This document shows, piece by piece, positions 42,255 to 51,557 of a stretch of 64,000 bases of DNA (its first letter is position 1; each line of letters starts with the position of its first letter). The position numbers were made by a program, and so were the translations under genes. Under the pieces are notes generated by a model. That model did not search any database and was not told the DNA's origin. It saw nothing but the letters and a program-made list of their open reading frames with translations. This DNA comes from Streptomyces sp. B21-105 (GTDB lineage: Bacteria; Actinomycetota; Actinomycetes; Streptomycetales; Streptomycetaceae), in assembly GCF_036898465.1 (NCBI RefSeq), contig NZ_JARUMJ010000001.1:1302001-1366000 (forward strand), in the 5' to 3' direction.

Positions 42255-43340
42255 TCACGGGGTGAGTCCGAGCCGGTCGCAGGCGGCGCGCAGTCGCGGT
42301 GTGCAGATCTGGGCGGCCGTGTAGACGCCGCCCTCGACGAGGACCGGCTCGACGTCCTCGGCCGTCACGGCGGCCGGGGTGAGCAGGACCGACGGGATGC
42401 CCTTCTTGGTGGGGCTGTCGACGGTCGTGGCGGCGCTGTCGCGGGGATCGTCGCCCCGTCCCACGGCGACGGCCATGGCGGCGACCGCGGAGGCCTCCTC
42501 CTCGAACGACTTGTACACCGTCATGTACTGCTCGCCCTCGACGATCCGCCGCACGGCGTCGAGGTCGGCGTCCTGGCCGGTGACGGGCGGGAGGTCGGTG
42601 ACGCCGGCGCTCTTGAGCGAGGAGATCACGCCAGAGGCGATGGCGTCGTTGGCCGCCAGCACGCCGTCGATCCGGTCCGGGCCGAGGGCCGCGATGGCGG
42701 CGGACATGTTGGCGTGGGCGTTCTGCGCGCTCCAGTCCAGCGTGTTGTAGGACCTGGCGATCGTCACCTCGCCGGCCAGCACGGACCGCGCGCCCTCGCG
42801 GTACAGGGCCGCGTTGGTGCTGGTGGGGTCGCCGTTGACCATGACGACTTCGGCGTCCTCGGCCCGTTCGCCCAGGGCGTCGAGGAGCGCCTCGCCCTGG
42901 AGCCGGCCGACCTCGTGTCCGTCGAAGCCGACGTAACCGGTGACGGGGCCCTCGGCGAGGCGGTCGTAGGCGACGACGGGGACCCCCGCACGGCGCGCCT
43001 CCTGGATGGAGGAGCGCAGCGCCCGGGTGTCGGCGGCGTCGAGGATGAGGACCTTGGCGCCCTTGGTGACCATGGAGACCATCTGCTGTCGCTGTCTGGT
43101 CACGTCGTTCTCGGCGTTGGCGTATTCCACCGTGCACGCCGGGCACAGCTTCTTCACGCCTTCCTCGATCAGCGGCCGGTCCGAGTGCTCCCAGCGCGGG
43201 ACGGCCCGGCTGGGGAGCAGCAGGCCGACGGTGAAGCCCTCCCCGGAGTCGCTCTGCCCGCCGCCGCCGCAGCCGGCCAGGGGCAGGAGGAGAAGGGCCG
43301 CGCCGATCACCGCGGCGGCGTATCTGCGTCGGTTGCTCAC
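42255..43340 (-). CDS. Sugar-binding lipoprotein (XylF-like) coupled to a PP2C regulator
   Basis: This 361-residue periplasmic-type binding protein has a lipoprotein signal (LLLLPLAGC, Cys 24) and the family words FTVGLLLPSRAVPRWEHSDRPLI, VVAYDRLAEGPVTGYVGFDG and PPVTGQDADLDAVRRIVEGEQYMTVYK, typical of xylose/monosaccharide binding proteins. GTG at 43340 follows GGAGG and overlaps the stop of the preceding regulator gene (GTGA), so it is translated with that regulator and not with a permease. It is a clear paralogue of the binding protein at 45813. It may be a sensory or scavenging version that presents sugar to a signalling pathway; that role is inference. Confidence 0.92.
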   Translation of the reverse strand: MSNRRRYAAAVIGAALLLLPLAGCGGGGQSDSGEGFTVGLLLPSRAVPRWEHSDRPLIEEGVKKLCPACTVEYANAENDVTRQRQQMVSMVTKGAKVLILDAADTRALRSSIQEARRAGVPVVAYDRLAEGPVTGYVGFDGHEVGRLQGEALLDALGERAEDAEVVMVNGDPTSTNAALYREGARSVLAGEVTIARSYNTLDWSAQNAHANMSAAIAALGPDRIDGVLAANDAIASGVISSLKSAGVTDLPPVTGQDADLDAVRRIVEGEQYMTVYKSFEEEASAVAAMAVAVGRGDDPRDSAATTVDSPTKKGIPSVLLTPAAVTAEDVEPVLVEGGVYTAAQICTPRLRAACDRLGLTP

Positions 43341-45691
43341 GGCGTTGCCTCCGGTACGACGATCTCGCTCCACACCTGTTTGCCGCCGGCCACCGGGACC
43401 GAGCCGAACGTGTCGGACATGGCCTCGACCAGCAGCAGACCGCGGCCGCCGGTGGACTCCCAGTCGACGATCACCGGTTTGGCGGGGGCGCGCGGCGAGG
43501 AGTCGCTCACGCAGACGCGCACCCGGTCGCCGCGCAGGATCAGGTCGAGACGGACCGGCCCCTGGGTGTGGACGAGGGCGTTGGTGACGAGTTCGGAGAC
43601 GACCAGCAGCACGGCGTCGGCGGCCTGCTGGACCTGCCAGCGGCGCAGGGTGCGCGCGGTGAAGCGGCGGGCGTGCATCACGGCGTCGGGCAGCCGCCAG
43701 ACCATCCAGCCGGCCCGGATGGGGCGGGTCTTCATGCCGTCGTAGCGCAGGAGCAGCAGTGCCACGTCGTCCTCGCGGCGGCCGACGTCGCCGAGCAGCA
43801 GGTCGGCCGTGCGGCCGAGGTCCGCGGGGTCGGCCGCGCCGAGCGCCGCGCGGGTGCGCCGCATACCCTCGTCGAGCGGGAGGTCGGCGGCCTCGACCAG
43901 GCCGTCGGTGACCAGGGCGAGGACCGTGCCGGGGGTCAGTTCGACGGCGGTCATGGGGAAGTCGGCCTCGGCGAGGATGCCCAGTGGGGGGCCGCCCGCG
44001 ACCTCCACCTCCTCGGTCTCGCCGTCGGGCCGGCGCAGCAGGGGCGCCAGGTGGCCGGCGCGGACGAAGAGGGTGTTGCCCTCCTCCATGTCCAGTTCGG
44101 CGTAGCAGCAGGTGGCGAACAGGTCGGTCTCCATGCCGACGAGGAGCCGGTTGGCGTGGGAGACGACGACGTCGGGCGGGTGGCCCTCCATGGCGTAGGC
44201 GCGGACGGCGGTCCGCATCTGGCCCATGATCGTCGCGGCTCCGGCACTGTGTCCCTGCACGTCTCCGATGACCAGCGCCACCCGGTCCTGGGAGAGGGCG
44301 ATGACGTCGTACCAGTCGCCGCCCACCTGGAGGCCGCGGCGGGCCGGCAGGTAGCGGGCGACGGCGGTTCCGCCGGGGAGTTCGGGCAGCCGCCGGGGCA
44401 GCAGGCTGCGCTGGAGCATCGTGGCGAGTTCCTGCTCGGCGTCGTGCGCGTGGGCCCGTTTGAGGGCCTGGCCGACGAGGGCGGCGGTCGCGGTGAGCAG
44501 GGACCGCTCCTCGGGGACGAACTCGTGCGGCCGGTCCCAGCCGACCAGGCACACGCCGGCGACGCTGCCCTTGGCGGGCAGCGGCAGGACGGCCAGCCCG
44601 CCGGGGCCGATGCCGGACAGTCCGGGTTCGAGGTCGGTGTCGGTGGGCCACAGGTCCATCCGGCCGTCGCGCAGCGCGTCCCGCAGGGTGGGCAGGGCAC
44701 GCAGCGGGGCGTCGGGCCATTCGGTGCGCCACTCCGAGCGCCAGGCCTCGGGCCAGGCCGTGGGCTGGGGCGGGTCGAGGACGGTGACCATGAGCCGGTC
44801 GTCCTGCAGGGTGGCGAGCGCGACGCGGTCGGCGGCCAGCGGCTCGCGCAGGGCGGCGATCACCACGCGGGCGACGTCGCGGACCGTCGCGGCGTCGTCG
44901 AGGGCGGCGGTCAGCCACTGGATGCGGGAGACGTCATCGGCTCCGCGGCGCAGCACCGGGGTCGCCGTCACCACGCCGAGGACGCCGTCCGGCCGGCCGT
45001 CGGCGGCCGGGGCGATCCGGCAGCTCAGGCTCAGCCAGCGCATCTCGCCGGTCGGCCCGCGGACCCGGAACTCCAGGTCGCGTCTGCCGGAGTCCAGGTC
45101 CGCGGGCTCCAGGACCGTCATGAGGGCGTGCATGTCCTCGGGCAGGGCGTGGGCGAGCAGGGTGTCGACCTTGCCGTCGAAGTCGCCGGGGGTGATGCCG
45201 ACCAGGTCGAGCAGGGTGTCGTCGGCCTCGATCAGGCCGGTGTCGGGGAAGAGGACGAAGGAGCCGACGCGCAGGCTGTGCAGCGCGGGCGTCAGCAGGG
45301 ACGCCGCCTGCGGGGGGTCGGCCGTTTCGAGGAGGGCGGCGACGGCGTCGGCGTACCGCTCCAGGAAGCGGCGCTGTTCGTTCTCGAAGCCGTCGGACGA
45401 GGAGCCGAGGACGAGGAGGCAGCCCAGCCGTCGGCCTTCCGCGTCCAGCGGAAGCGCCCCGAGCGGTCCGGGAGGGGTGTCGGCGGGCAGCCAGAGTGGG
45501 CGGTCGGTGCGGAAGGCGAGGACCGCGGGCGAGTCACCGGACAGCGGTAGGCGCTCCGGCGGCCGCTGTCCGGAAGAGGTTCCTCCGCACGTGTCCACCA
45601 GCCGGAGTTCTTCTTCGGCGGCGCCGGGCGCGTAGACCGCCGCCCATGTCGCTCCGGCGAAGGTCAGGGCCCGGTCGAGGCATGTCCGCAA
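43337..45691 (-). CDS. GAF-PAS-GAF-PP2C-HATPase hybrid regulator
   Basis: This 784-residue cytoplasmic protein combines sensory and switch modules: GAF (about 1-125), PAS (135-250), GAF (260-410), PP2C/SpoIIE phosphatase (430-640, with VGGDWYDVIAL near 457 and VIGDVQGHS near 478) and a C-terminal RsbW-like HATPase (655-784, with SELVTNALVH near 700 and STGGRGLLLVEAMSD). Such fusions can both dephosphorylate an anti-anti-sigma factor and phosphorylate or bind a partner. I prefer the TTG at 45691, preceded by AGGAGG, over an in-frame GTG at 45739 with a poor site. It is divergent from the sugar importer and overlaps the next gene by four bases. Confidence 0.9.
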   Translation of the reverse strand: MRTCLDRALTFAGATWAAVYAPGAAEEELRLVDTCGGTSSGQRPPERLPLSGDSPAVLAFRTDRPLWLPADTPPGPLGALPLDAEGRRLGCLLVLGSSSDGFENEQRRFLERYADAVAALLETADPPQAASLLTPALHSLRVGSFVLFPDTGLIEADDTLLDLVGITPGDFDGKVDTLLAHALPEDMHALMTVLEPADLDSGRRDLEFRVRGPTGEMRWLSLSCRIAPAADGRPDGVLGVVTATPVLRRGADDVSRIQWLTAALDDAATVRDVARVVIAALREPLAADRVALATLQDDRLMVTVLDPPQPTAWPEAWRSEWRTEWPDAPLRALPTLRDALRDGRMDLWPTDTDLEPGLSGIGPGGLAVLPLPAKGSVAGVCLVGWDRPHEFVPEERSLLTATAALVGQALKRAHAHDAEQELATMLQRSLLPRRLPELPGGTAVARYLPARRGLQVGGDWYDVIALSQDRVALVIGDVQGHSAGAATIMGQMRTAVRAYAMEGHPPDVVVSHANRLLVGMETDLFATCCYAELDMEEGNTLFVRAGHLAPLLRRPDGETEEVEVAGGPPLGILAEADFPMTAVELTPGTVLALVTDGLVEAADLPLDEGMRRTRAALGAADPADLGRTADLLLGDVGRREDDVALLLLRYDGMKTRPIRAGWMVWRLPDAVMHARRFTARTLRRWQVQQAADAVLLVVSELVTNALVHTQGPVRLDLILRGDRVRVCVSDSSPRAPAKPVIVDWESTGGRGLLLVEAMSDTFGSVPVAGGKQVWSEIVVPEATP

Positions 45692-45812
45692 CGTACCTCC
45701 TGTCCTGCCGCAGGTGCCGACAGGTTGAGATCGGGGCACCCACCCACCAGAATCGCATATAAGGATCAGCCGAACATATCCACCTTATTGTCGTCTATGG
45801 CAGGTATCGCAT
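45692..45812. promoter_or_regulatory. Divergent control region with ATCGCATAT direct repeats
   Basis: The interval between the regulator and the importer operon is AT-rich at 45752-45819. A direct repeat, ATCGCATATAAGG at 45752-45764 and ATCGCATATGAAGG at 45806-45819, flanks it, the second copy containing the ATG of the importer's binding protein at 45813. The arrangement is suitable for a shared regulator that controls both units. Confidence 0.55.
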
Positions 45813-46904
45813 ATGAAGGCCTGCATTCGGGACACGGCGAGGGCCCTGGCCGCGCTCTGCACGGCGGTGGTCGTGGCCGCCTGCGGGGCGGACGCCGGGG
45901 ACGAACCCGGCGGCGGCGGACGCGGACCGCGCATCGGCCTGCTGCTGCCGGACGCCAACACGCCCCGCTGGGAATCGCAGGACAGGCCGCTGCTGGAGAA
46001 GCGGATCGCCCAGCTGTGCGACGACTGCGTGGTCGAACACGCCAACGCCAAGGGCGATGTGGCGCTCCAGCAGGAGCAGATGGAATCGATGATCACCAAG
46101 GGCGTGGACGCCGTCGTGCTGGTGGCTGTGGACGCCCGCTCGCTGCGGCCCGCGGTCGTCAAGGCCCACGAGGCCGGCGTCCCGGTCATCGCCTACGACC
46201 GGCTGGCCGAGGGCCCCATCTCGGGCTACGTCTCCTTCGACGGCGTGGAGGTCGGCAGGCTCCAGGGCAGGGCCCTGCTGCGGGCGATGGGCGACAAGGT
46301 GCCCGGCGCCCAGATCGTCATGATGAACGGCGACCCGAGCGACCCCAACGCCAGGGCGTTCCAGCGGGGGGCGCTGTCCGTGCTCGCCGGGAAGGTGAAG
46401 ATCGGCAAGGCGTACGACACCCCGCAGTGGCGGCCGGAGACCGCGCACATGAACATGACCGGGGCGCTCGCGGCGCTCGGTCCCGACTCCATCGACGGGG
46501 TCTACGCGGCCAACGACGGTCTCGCCGGCGGCAGCATCACGGCCCTCAAGGCGAACAAGGTCACCCCGCTGCCGCCGGTCACCGGGCAGGACGCCGAACT
46601 TCCCGCGCTGCGCCGCATCGTCGGCGGCGACCAGTACATGACGGTCTTCAAGCCGTTCGGGCCCGAGGCGGCGGCCGGCGGCGCCATGGCCGTGGCCGCG
46701 GCGCGCGGGGAGAGCCTCGAACCCGTCGCCACCGGCGAGGTGCCGACACGCGACGGGGAGGCGGTCGCGTCCGTGCTGCTCACACCGGTGTCCGTGACGG
46801 TCGACAACATCGCGGACACGGTCGTCAAGGACGGCCTGCACACCGTCCAGCAGATCTGCACGCCTCAACTCCGGGCCGCCTGCGACAGGGCCGGACTCAC
46901 CTGA
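45813..46904 (+). CDS. XylF-like sugar-binding lipoprotein of an ABC importer
   Basis: A 363-residue lipoprotein (lipobox VVVAAC, Cys 24) that captures a monosaccharide outside the membrane. Words such as IGLLLPDANTPRWESQDRPLLE, PVIAYDRLAEGPISGYVSFDGVEVGRLQG and PPVTGQDAELPALRRIVGGDQYMTVFK place it with xylose-binding proteins and show clear paralogy to the protein at 42255-43340. The ATPase follows after a 37-bp gap, then the permease, so this is a complete importer. The start codon lies in a direct repeat, and only a weak AGG site precedes it. Confidence 0.93.
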   Translation: MKACIRDTARALAALCTAVVVAACGADAGDEPGGGGRGPRIGLLLPDANTPRWESQDRPLLEKRIAQLCDDCVVEHANAKGDVALQQEQMESMITKGVDAVVLVAVDARSLRPAVVKAHEAGVPVIAYDRLAEGPISGYVSFDGVEVGRLQGRALLRAMGDKVPGAQIVMMNGDPSDPNARAFQRGALSVLAGKVKIGKAYDTPQWRPETAHMNMTGALAALGPDSIDGVYAANDGLAGGSITALKANKVTPLPPVTGQDAELPALRRIVGGDQYMTVFKPFGPEAAAGGAMAVAAARGESLEPVATGEVPTRDGEAVASVLLTPVSVTVDNIADTVVKDGLHTVQQICTPQLRAACDRAGLT

Positions 46905-46941
46905 CGCCGCGTCCCCCGCTCCCGGGAAGAAGGTGGTTTGC

Positions 46942-47715
46942 GTGCCGGATCCCCCCTTGCTGGCGCTGCGCGGGGTGTGCAAGCGCTTCGGCGTCGTCAA
47001 GGTCCTCGACGACATCGAGCTGGAGATCCACTCCGGCCAGGTCGTCGCCCTGCTCGGAGACAACGGGGCCGGCAAGTCCACCCTCGTCAAGGTGATCTCC
47101 GGGGTGGCCCCCGCGGAGAAGGGCGTCATCGAATGGCGGGGCACGCCGGTGCACATCCGGCGTCCGCACGACGCCCGCGACCTCGGTATCGCCACCGTCT
47201 ACCAGGACCTGGCACTGTGCGGGAACCTCGACGTCGTCGGGAACCTGTTCCTCGGCCGGGAGATCCGCCGGTTCGGGTTCCTCGACGAGGTGGAGATGGA
47301 ACGCCGCACCCGGCAACTGCTGGAACGCCTGACCCAGGGCCTGCCCGATCTGCGCGGCCCCGTCGTCTCGCTCTCCGGCGGCCAGCGGCAGACGGTGGCC
47401 ATCGCCCGCTCGCTCCTGGGCGACCCGCGGGTCCTGCTCCTGGACGAGCCGACCGCGTCCCTCGGGTTCGAGCAGAGCAGCGAGGTGCTCGACCTGGTGG
47501 ACCGGCTGCGCGACCGCGGGCTGGGCGTGCTGCTCATCAGTCACAACATGGGCGACGTCAAGGCACTCGCCGACCGCGCCGTCGTACTGCGCCTGGGGCG
47601 CAACAACGGCTTCTTCGACGTGAACACCGCGTCGCAGGAACAGATCGTCTCGTCCATCACCGGCGCCACGGAGAACGTGCCGCGCCGGCCGGCCGGCCGG
47701 GAGGCGGGGTGGTGA
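46942..47715 (+). CDS. Sugar ABC transporter ATPase (XylG-like)
   Basis: This 257-residue ATPase has Walker A GDNGAGKST (39-47), the signature LSGGQRQ (near 147), Walker B RVLLLDEPTAS and the switch His in LLISHNMGD. It is a single-domain subunit, in contrast to the double-domain XylG/RbsA proteins, and so probably works as a homodimer. GTG at 46942 is chosen because GAAGAAGG lies eight bases upstream; a GTG at 46933 is possible. The stop overlaps the permease GTG (GTGA), giving translational coupling. Confidence 0.95.
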   Translation: MPDPPLLALRGVCKRFGVVKVLDDIELEIHSGQVVALLGDNGAGKSTLVKVISGVAPAEKGVIEWRGTPVHIRRPHDARDLGIATVYQDLALCGNLDVVGNLFLGREIRRFGFLDEVEMERRTRQLLERLTQGLPDLRGPVVSLSGGQRQTVAIARSLLGDPRVLLLDEPTASLGFEQSSEVLDLVDRLRDRGLGVLLISHNMGDVKALADRAVVLRLGRNNGFFDVNTASQEQIVSSITGATENVPRRPAGREAGW

Positions 47716-48920
47716 AGAACATGCGGGCGGTCGCCCGTGCCATGGAGGGCGGGGTGGCGGTGTTCCGGCGCAAGCTGAGCGCCGGCGAACTGGGTTCGCT
47801 GCCCGTCGTCCTCGTCCTGGCCGTCGTCTGGATCACCTTCCAGTCCCTCAACGAGAACTTCCTCTCGCCCCGCAACCTGTCCAACCTCAGTGTGGACATC
47901 GTGGGCACGGGGCTGATCGCCGTCGGCATCGTCTTCGTGCTGCTGCTCGGCGAACTCGACCTGTCGGTCGGCTCGATCAGCGGACTGGCCGCGGCCGTCT
48001 TCGCCGTGCTGAACGTGAACCACGGCGTGCCGGAATGGCTCGCGCTGATCGTGGCGGTGCTGGCGGGCACGGTCGCGGGGACCGTGCAGGGCTACTCCAT
48101 CGCCCGGACCCGGGTGCCGGCGTTCGTGGTCACGCTGGCCGGCCTGCTCACCTGGAACGGCCTCATGCTCGCCATCCTCGGCGACAGCGGCACCGTCAAC
48201 CTGGACGAGAACGGCCTGATCGCCAAACTGACCAGCTACTACTTCACCCAGGACGCCGTCGCCTACGGCCTCGCGGCACTCGCCGCGGGCGTGTACTTCG
48301 TCGTCTGCGACCGGGACCGGCGCCGCCGCCGGGCCGTCGGCATGCCGCACCGCTCGCTGCGCGGCATCGTGGTGCGCACCGCCGGGCTCGCAGCGGTCGC
48401 CTTCACCGTCGCCTACCTGCTGAACCGGTTCCAGGGGCTGCCACTGGCCCTGCTGGTCTTCCTCGTGGTGGTGGCCGGCCTCGACGTCATGCTCCGCCGC
48501 ACGCACTACGGACGGCAGGTGTACGCGCTCGGCGGGAGCGTCGAGGCGTCCCGCCGGGCCAGTCTCAGCGTGACCTGGGTGCAGACGGCGGTGCTCGCGG
48601 TCTCGGGCACCATGGCCGCGGTCGGCGGCCTGTTCCTGGCCTCGCGCATCACCTCGGTGAGCCAGAGCTCGGGGTCGGGCGTCCTGCTGGTGAACGCCAT
48701 CGCGGCGGCCGTCATCGGCGGCACCAGCCTGTTCGGCGGACGCGGCACCACCTGGTCGGCGGTGCTGGGCATGCTGGTGATCCAGTCGATCGCGTCCGGC
48801 ATGGCGATCACGGACACTCCCCCGGCCGTCCAGTTCATCATCACCGGCAGCGTGCTGTTCGCCGCGGTGGTCATCGACGCCCTGTCGCGCCGCTCGCAGG
48901 AGTCCCACGGCCGCGCGTGA
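47712..48920 (+). CDS. Sugar ABC transporter permease (XylH-like)
   Basis: A 402-residue permease with about ten hydrophobic helices and the family signature LLLGELDLSVGSISGLAAAV, plus VPAFVVTLAGLLTWNGLML and AIAAAVIGGTSLFGGRGTTWSAVLG near the C-terminus, typical of the BPD_transp_2 family of xylose/ribose importers. It starts with GTG overlapping the ATPase stop. With the preceding two genes it forms a high-affinity importer, probably for a pentose or similar monosaccharide; the exact sugar cannot be read from sequence. Confidence 0.95.
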   Translation: MKNMRAVARAMEGGVAVFRRKLSAGELGSLPVVLVLAVVWITFQSLNENFLSPRNLSNLSVDIVGTGLIAVGIVFVLLLGELDLSVGSISGLAAAVFAVLNVNHGVPEWLALIVAVLAGTVAGTVQGYSIARTRVPAFVVTLAGLLTWNGLMLAILGDSGTVNLDENGLIAKLTSYYFTQDAVAYGLAALAAGVYFVVCDRDRRRRRAVGMPHRSLRGIVVRTAGLAAVAFTVAYLLNRFQGLPLALLVFLVVVAGLDVMLRRTHYGRQVYALGGSVEASRRASLSVTWVQTAVLAVSGTMAAVGGLFLASRITSVSQSSGSGVLLVNAIAAAVIGGTSLFGGRGTTWSAVLGMLVIQSIASGMAITDTPPAVQFIITGSVLFAAVVIDALSRRSQESHGRA

Positions 48921-49109
48921 CACGGGGTGCCCGTGCGGCACGCCACGACCTCCGTGGGCAAAGTCATGCCGTAACAGGTGGCGAACGGAACGTGTACGGC
49001 ACTACGTTGGTGAAAGTTGCACCACTTCTGAACGCTGTGCTGCCGACCACCCGTAGTGAGGGTTACCGGCGCATCCCGCGCGCGGCGTTCCACCGGCGAT
49101 GAGGACAGC
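48921..49109 (+). promoter_or_regulatory. Intergenic region before the sensor kinase
   Basis: The 189 bp after the importer contain no clear terminator hairpin. A less GC-rich stretch at about 48960-49035 probably holds the promoter of the sensor kinase gene, but no box pair is convincing. GATGAGGAC lies just before the GTG at 49110. Confidence 0.35.
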
Positions 49110-51377
49110 GTGCAGAACCATTCACCCGCAGCGGAGGGACGGAGATCCCTCACCCGTAACTGGCCCGTGGGCAGACGACTGCGCGCCGTTCTGCTCATCC
49201 CGGTACTCGTGGCCCTCGTGTTCGGGGGCATCCGGGTGAAACGCTCGGTGGACACCTGGCAGGACGCCGACGACGCGGTCCGCGTGGCCGAACTCGTCCA
49301 AGCCGCCAACAGGTACGCGAGCGACGCGATCAACGAGCGCGACGTGTCGGTCATCCCGCTCGTCGCGGAGAAGAAGGAGTCCGCCGCCGTTGTCCGGGCC
49401 CGGCAGATCACCGACGCGGACGCGAAGGCGTTCAACGCGGCGGTCGCCCGGATGCCGCAGACCAGCGGCCTGTTGCGGCGCGTGCAACTGGTGCGCGAGG
49501 GCGAGAAGCTGCTCCCCGCCGTACGGACCAACGCGTTCACCTCACGGATGTCCGGGGTGCAGACGGAGGAGAGCTACCACACCGTCCAGCACCCCCTGAT
49601 GGAGATCTCCAACGAACTCGGATTCGGCAGCGACAACCAGGCGAGCTTCGGCCGGACGCTCTATGCGGTGTCCCTGACGCAGGCCGCCGAGTCCCTCATC
49701 CGGTCGATCGGCACACATCTGCTGGTGGACGACCGCGACGCGCTCGCCCCCGGCGAGCTGGAGACCCAGCTCGCCTCCTTCCGCTCGTACGCCTACCTCG
49801 AACAGGTGGGGCTGCAGGAGTTCGCGGGCGCCGCCACCACCGAGGACATGGCACGGCTGCAGAAGGCGCTGGCCGACGCCCAGGCCCGGGGCAGGCAGCA
49901 GGCCGCCGCGACCGCCGCCGAGGCCCAGGCGGCCGGGCGGAAGTACGTCGCGCCGCCCTCGATGGAGGCGATGATCGCCGCGATCTCCACCGGGAAGTCC
50001 GCCGAGGACCTCGCCGAGCAGGGCATCACCCCGGAGTCCTTCTTCGCCGCGTCCACCCTGGGCTTCGACGCCTACCGCAGCGTGCAGGTGTATCTCACCG
50101 ACGCGGCGCTCGCCAGCGCCCAGGACATCGCCGACCAGGCGCGCGGGGACGCCATGACCAACGCCGCGCTGGTGCTCGCGGCGGTGCTCGTCGCCTTCCT
50201 CCTCGCCACCTGGGTGGCCCGCACGATGGTCACCGGCATGCGCCGGCTGAGCGCGTCCGCCATCGAGATCTCCGGGCAGCGGCTGCCCGCCCTGATCGAC
50301 CAGCTGTCGCAGTCCGATCCCGGCAGGGTGGACACCAGGGTCACTCCCATCGCGATCGACACCACCGACGAGATCGGCGAGGTCGCCCGGGCCTTCGACC
50401 ACGTGCACCGCGAGGCCGTCCGGCTCGCGGCCGAGCAGGCGCTGCTGCGCGGCAACATCAACGCGATCTTCACCAACCTCTCGCGCCGCAGCCAGTCCCT
50501 GATCGAGCGTCAACTCGCCATGATCACCAGCCTGGAGGACAACGAGACTGACCCGGACCAGCTGGAGAACCTGTTCAAGCTGGACCACCTCGCCACGCGG
50601 GTGCGCCGCAACGGAGAGAACCTGCTGGTGCTGGGCGGGGAGCGGCCCGCCCAGCAGTGGGACCGTCCGCTGCCGCTGGTCGACGTCATCCGCGCGGCCT
50701 CCTCCGAGGTGGAGCAGTACGAGCGCATCCGGTTCGCCGATCTCCCGGAGGCCCAGGTCCAGGGCCAGGCCGTGACCGACCTCGTGCACCTGCTCGCCGA
50801 ACTGCTGGAGAACGCCACCGCGTTCTCCTCCCCGCACTCGCTGGTCCAGGTGACCGGCTCCCGGCTTCCCGACGGCCGGATCATGCTGGAGATCCACGAC
50901 CAGGGCATCGGCCTCGAGGCGGACGACTTCGCGGTGATCAACCACAAACTGGCCAACCCGCCGACCGTCGACGTCGACATCGCGCAGCACATGGGCCTGT
51001 TCGTGGTCGGCCGGCTCGCCGAACGCCACGGCATCCGCGTCCAGTTGCGCCCGGCCGCCGAGAAGTCCGGCACCACGTGCCTCGTCATGCTGCCCGACAC
51101 GGTCGCCCAGCGCCCGCGGGACGCGACACCCGACTCCGACACCCTGGCGTTGGCCATGATCAGGAACGTCCCGACGGCTCGGGGCGCGGGCAGCGCGGGC
51201 CCCTTCGGGGGACCGGACTTCGGCGACGCCTTCACCGACTACGAGGCCTGGCAGGACGATCCCGGCAGGGCCGGCCCGGTGCAGGAGGTCCAGGAGCCGC
51301 CCGCCGCCGTCCGTGCACGGCGGCTCCCCCGCCGCTCCCCCGGCGGCAACCGGCGGGGCCGCGGCGACCAGCACTGA
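49110..51377 (+). CDS. CvnA-like nitrate-sensor-domain histidine kinase, orphan
   Basis: This 755-residue membrane kinase has a first TM helix near 25-45, an extracytoplasmic helical NIT-type sensor region (about 50-340), a second TM helix (about 350-375), a HAMP segment (375-450), a dimerisation region (455-515, with QSLIERQLAMITSLED and LDHLATRVRRNGENLLVL) and an HATPase_c domain (560-690, with LLAELLENATAFSSP and EIHDQGIGLE). The C-terminal tail is disordered and Arg/Pro-rich. This architecture is that of CvnA proteins of Streptomyces conservons, but no CvnB, CvnC or CvnD genes follow, so it is an orphan. GTG 49110 is preferred, with GATGAGGAC upstream. Confidence 0.9.
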   Translation: MQNHSPAAEGRRSLTRNWPVGRRLRAVLLIPVLVALVFGGIRVKRSVDTWQDADDAVRVAELVQAANRYASDAINERDVSVIPLVAEKKESAAVVRARQITDADAKAFNAAVARMPQTSGLLRRVQLVREGEKLLPAVRTNAFTSRMSGVQTEESYHTVQHPLMEISNELGFGSDNQASFGRTLYAVSLTQAAESLIRSIGTHLLVDDRDALAPGELETQLASFRSYAYLEQVGLQEFAGAATTEDMARLQKALADAQARGRQQAAATAAEAQAAGRKYVAPPSMEAMIAAISTGKSAEDLAEQGITPESFFAASTLGFDAYRSVQVYLTDAALASAQDIADQARGDAMTNAALVLAAVLVAFLLATWVARTMVTGMRRLSASAIEISGQRLPALIDQLSQSDPGRVDTRVTPIAIDTTDEIGEVARAFDHVHREAVRLAAEQALLRGNINAIFTNLSRRSQSLIERQLAMITSLEDNETDPDQLENLFKLDHLATRVRRNGENLLVLGGERPAQQWDRPLPLVDVIRAASSEVEQYERIRFADLPEAQVQGQAVTDLVHLLAELLENATAFSSPHSLVQVTGSRLPDGRIMLEIHDQGIGLEADDFAVINHKLANPPTVDVDIAQHMGLFVVGRLAERHGIRVQLRPAAEKSGTTCLVMLPDTVAQRPRDATPDSDTLALAMIRNVPTARGAGSAGPFGGPDFGDAFTDYEAWQDDPGRAGPVQEVQEPPAAVRARRLPRRSPGGNRRGRGDQH

Positions 51378-51382
51378 GGTCG

Positions 51383-51428
51383 CCGTCCTGCGGCCCGCCG
51401 GCCGATACGGCGGCGGGCCGCAGGACGG
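51383..51428 (+). terminator. Long perfect hairpin after the sensor kinase gene
   Basis: CCGTCCTGCGGCCCGCCG (51383-51400) pairs exactly with 51411-51428, and CCG/CGG within the loop closes further on ATA. It begins 6 bp past the stop and should be an efficient terminator. Confidence 0.85.
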
Positions 51429-51557
51429 CGGGCACGGCGGAGGCGGGCACGACGTCGGGCGGGACAGCCGGGCCGGGCAACGGGGAGACACGCCGGACAC
51501 GCCCTTGGATGGCCCATCCCGCCGGTTGACGCGGCACCGGGTCATAGCGTGCGCAAT

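Noticed and set aside
49110..51377. A full conservon (cvnABCD) operon
   Set aside because: Only the kinase is present; a strong terminator and then an unrelated beta-helix gene follow.
51523..51550. A promoter TTGACG with TAGCGT before the beta-helix gene
   Set aside because: The spacing of 13 bp is too short for a normal -35/-10 pair, so it was not listed as a feature.
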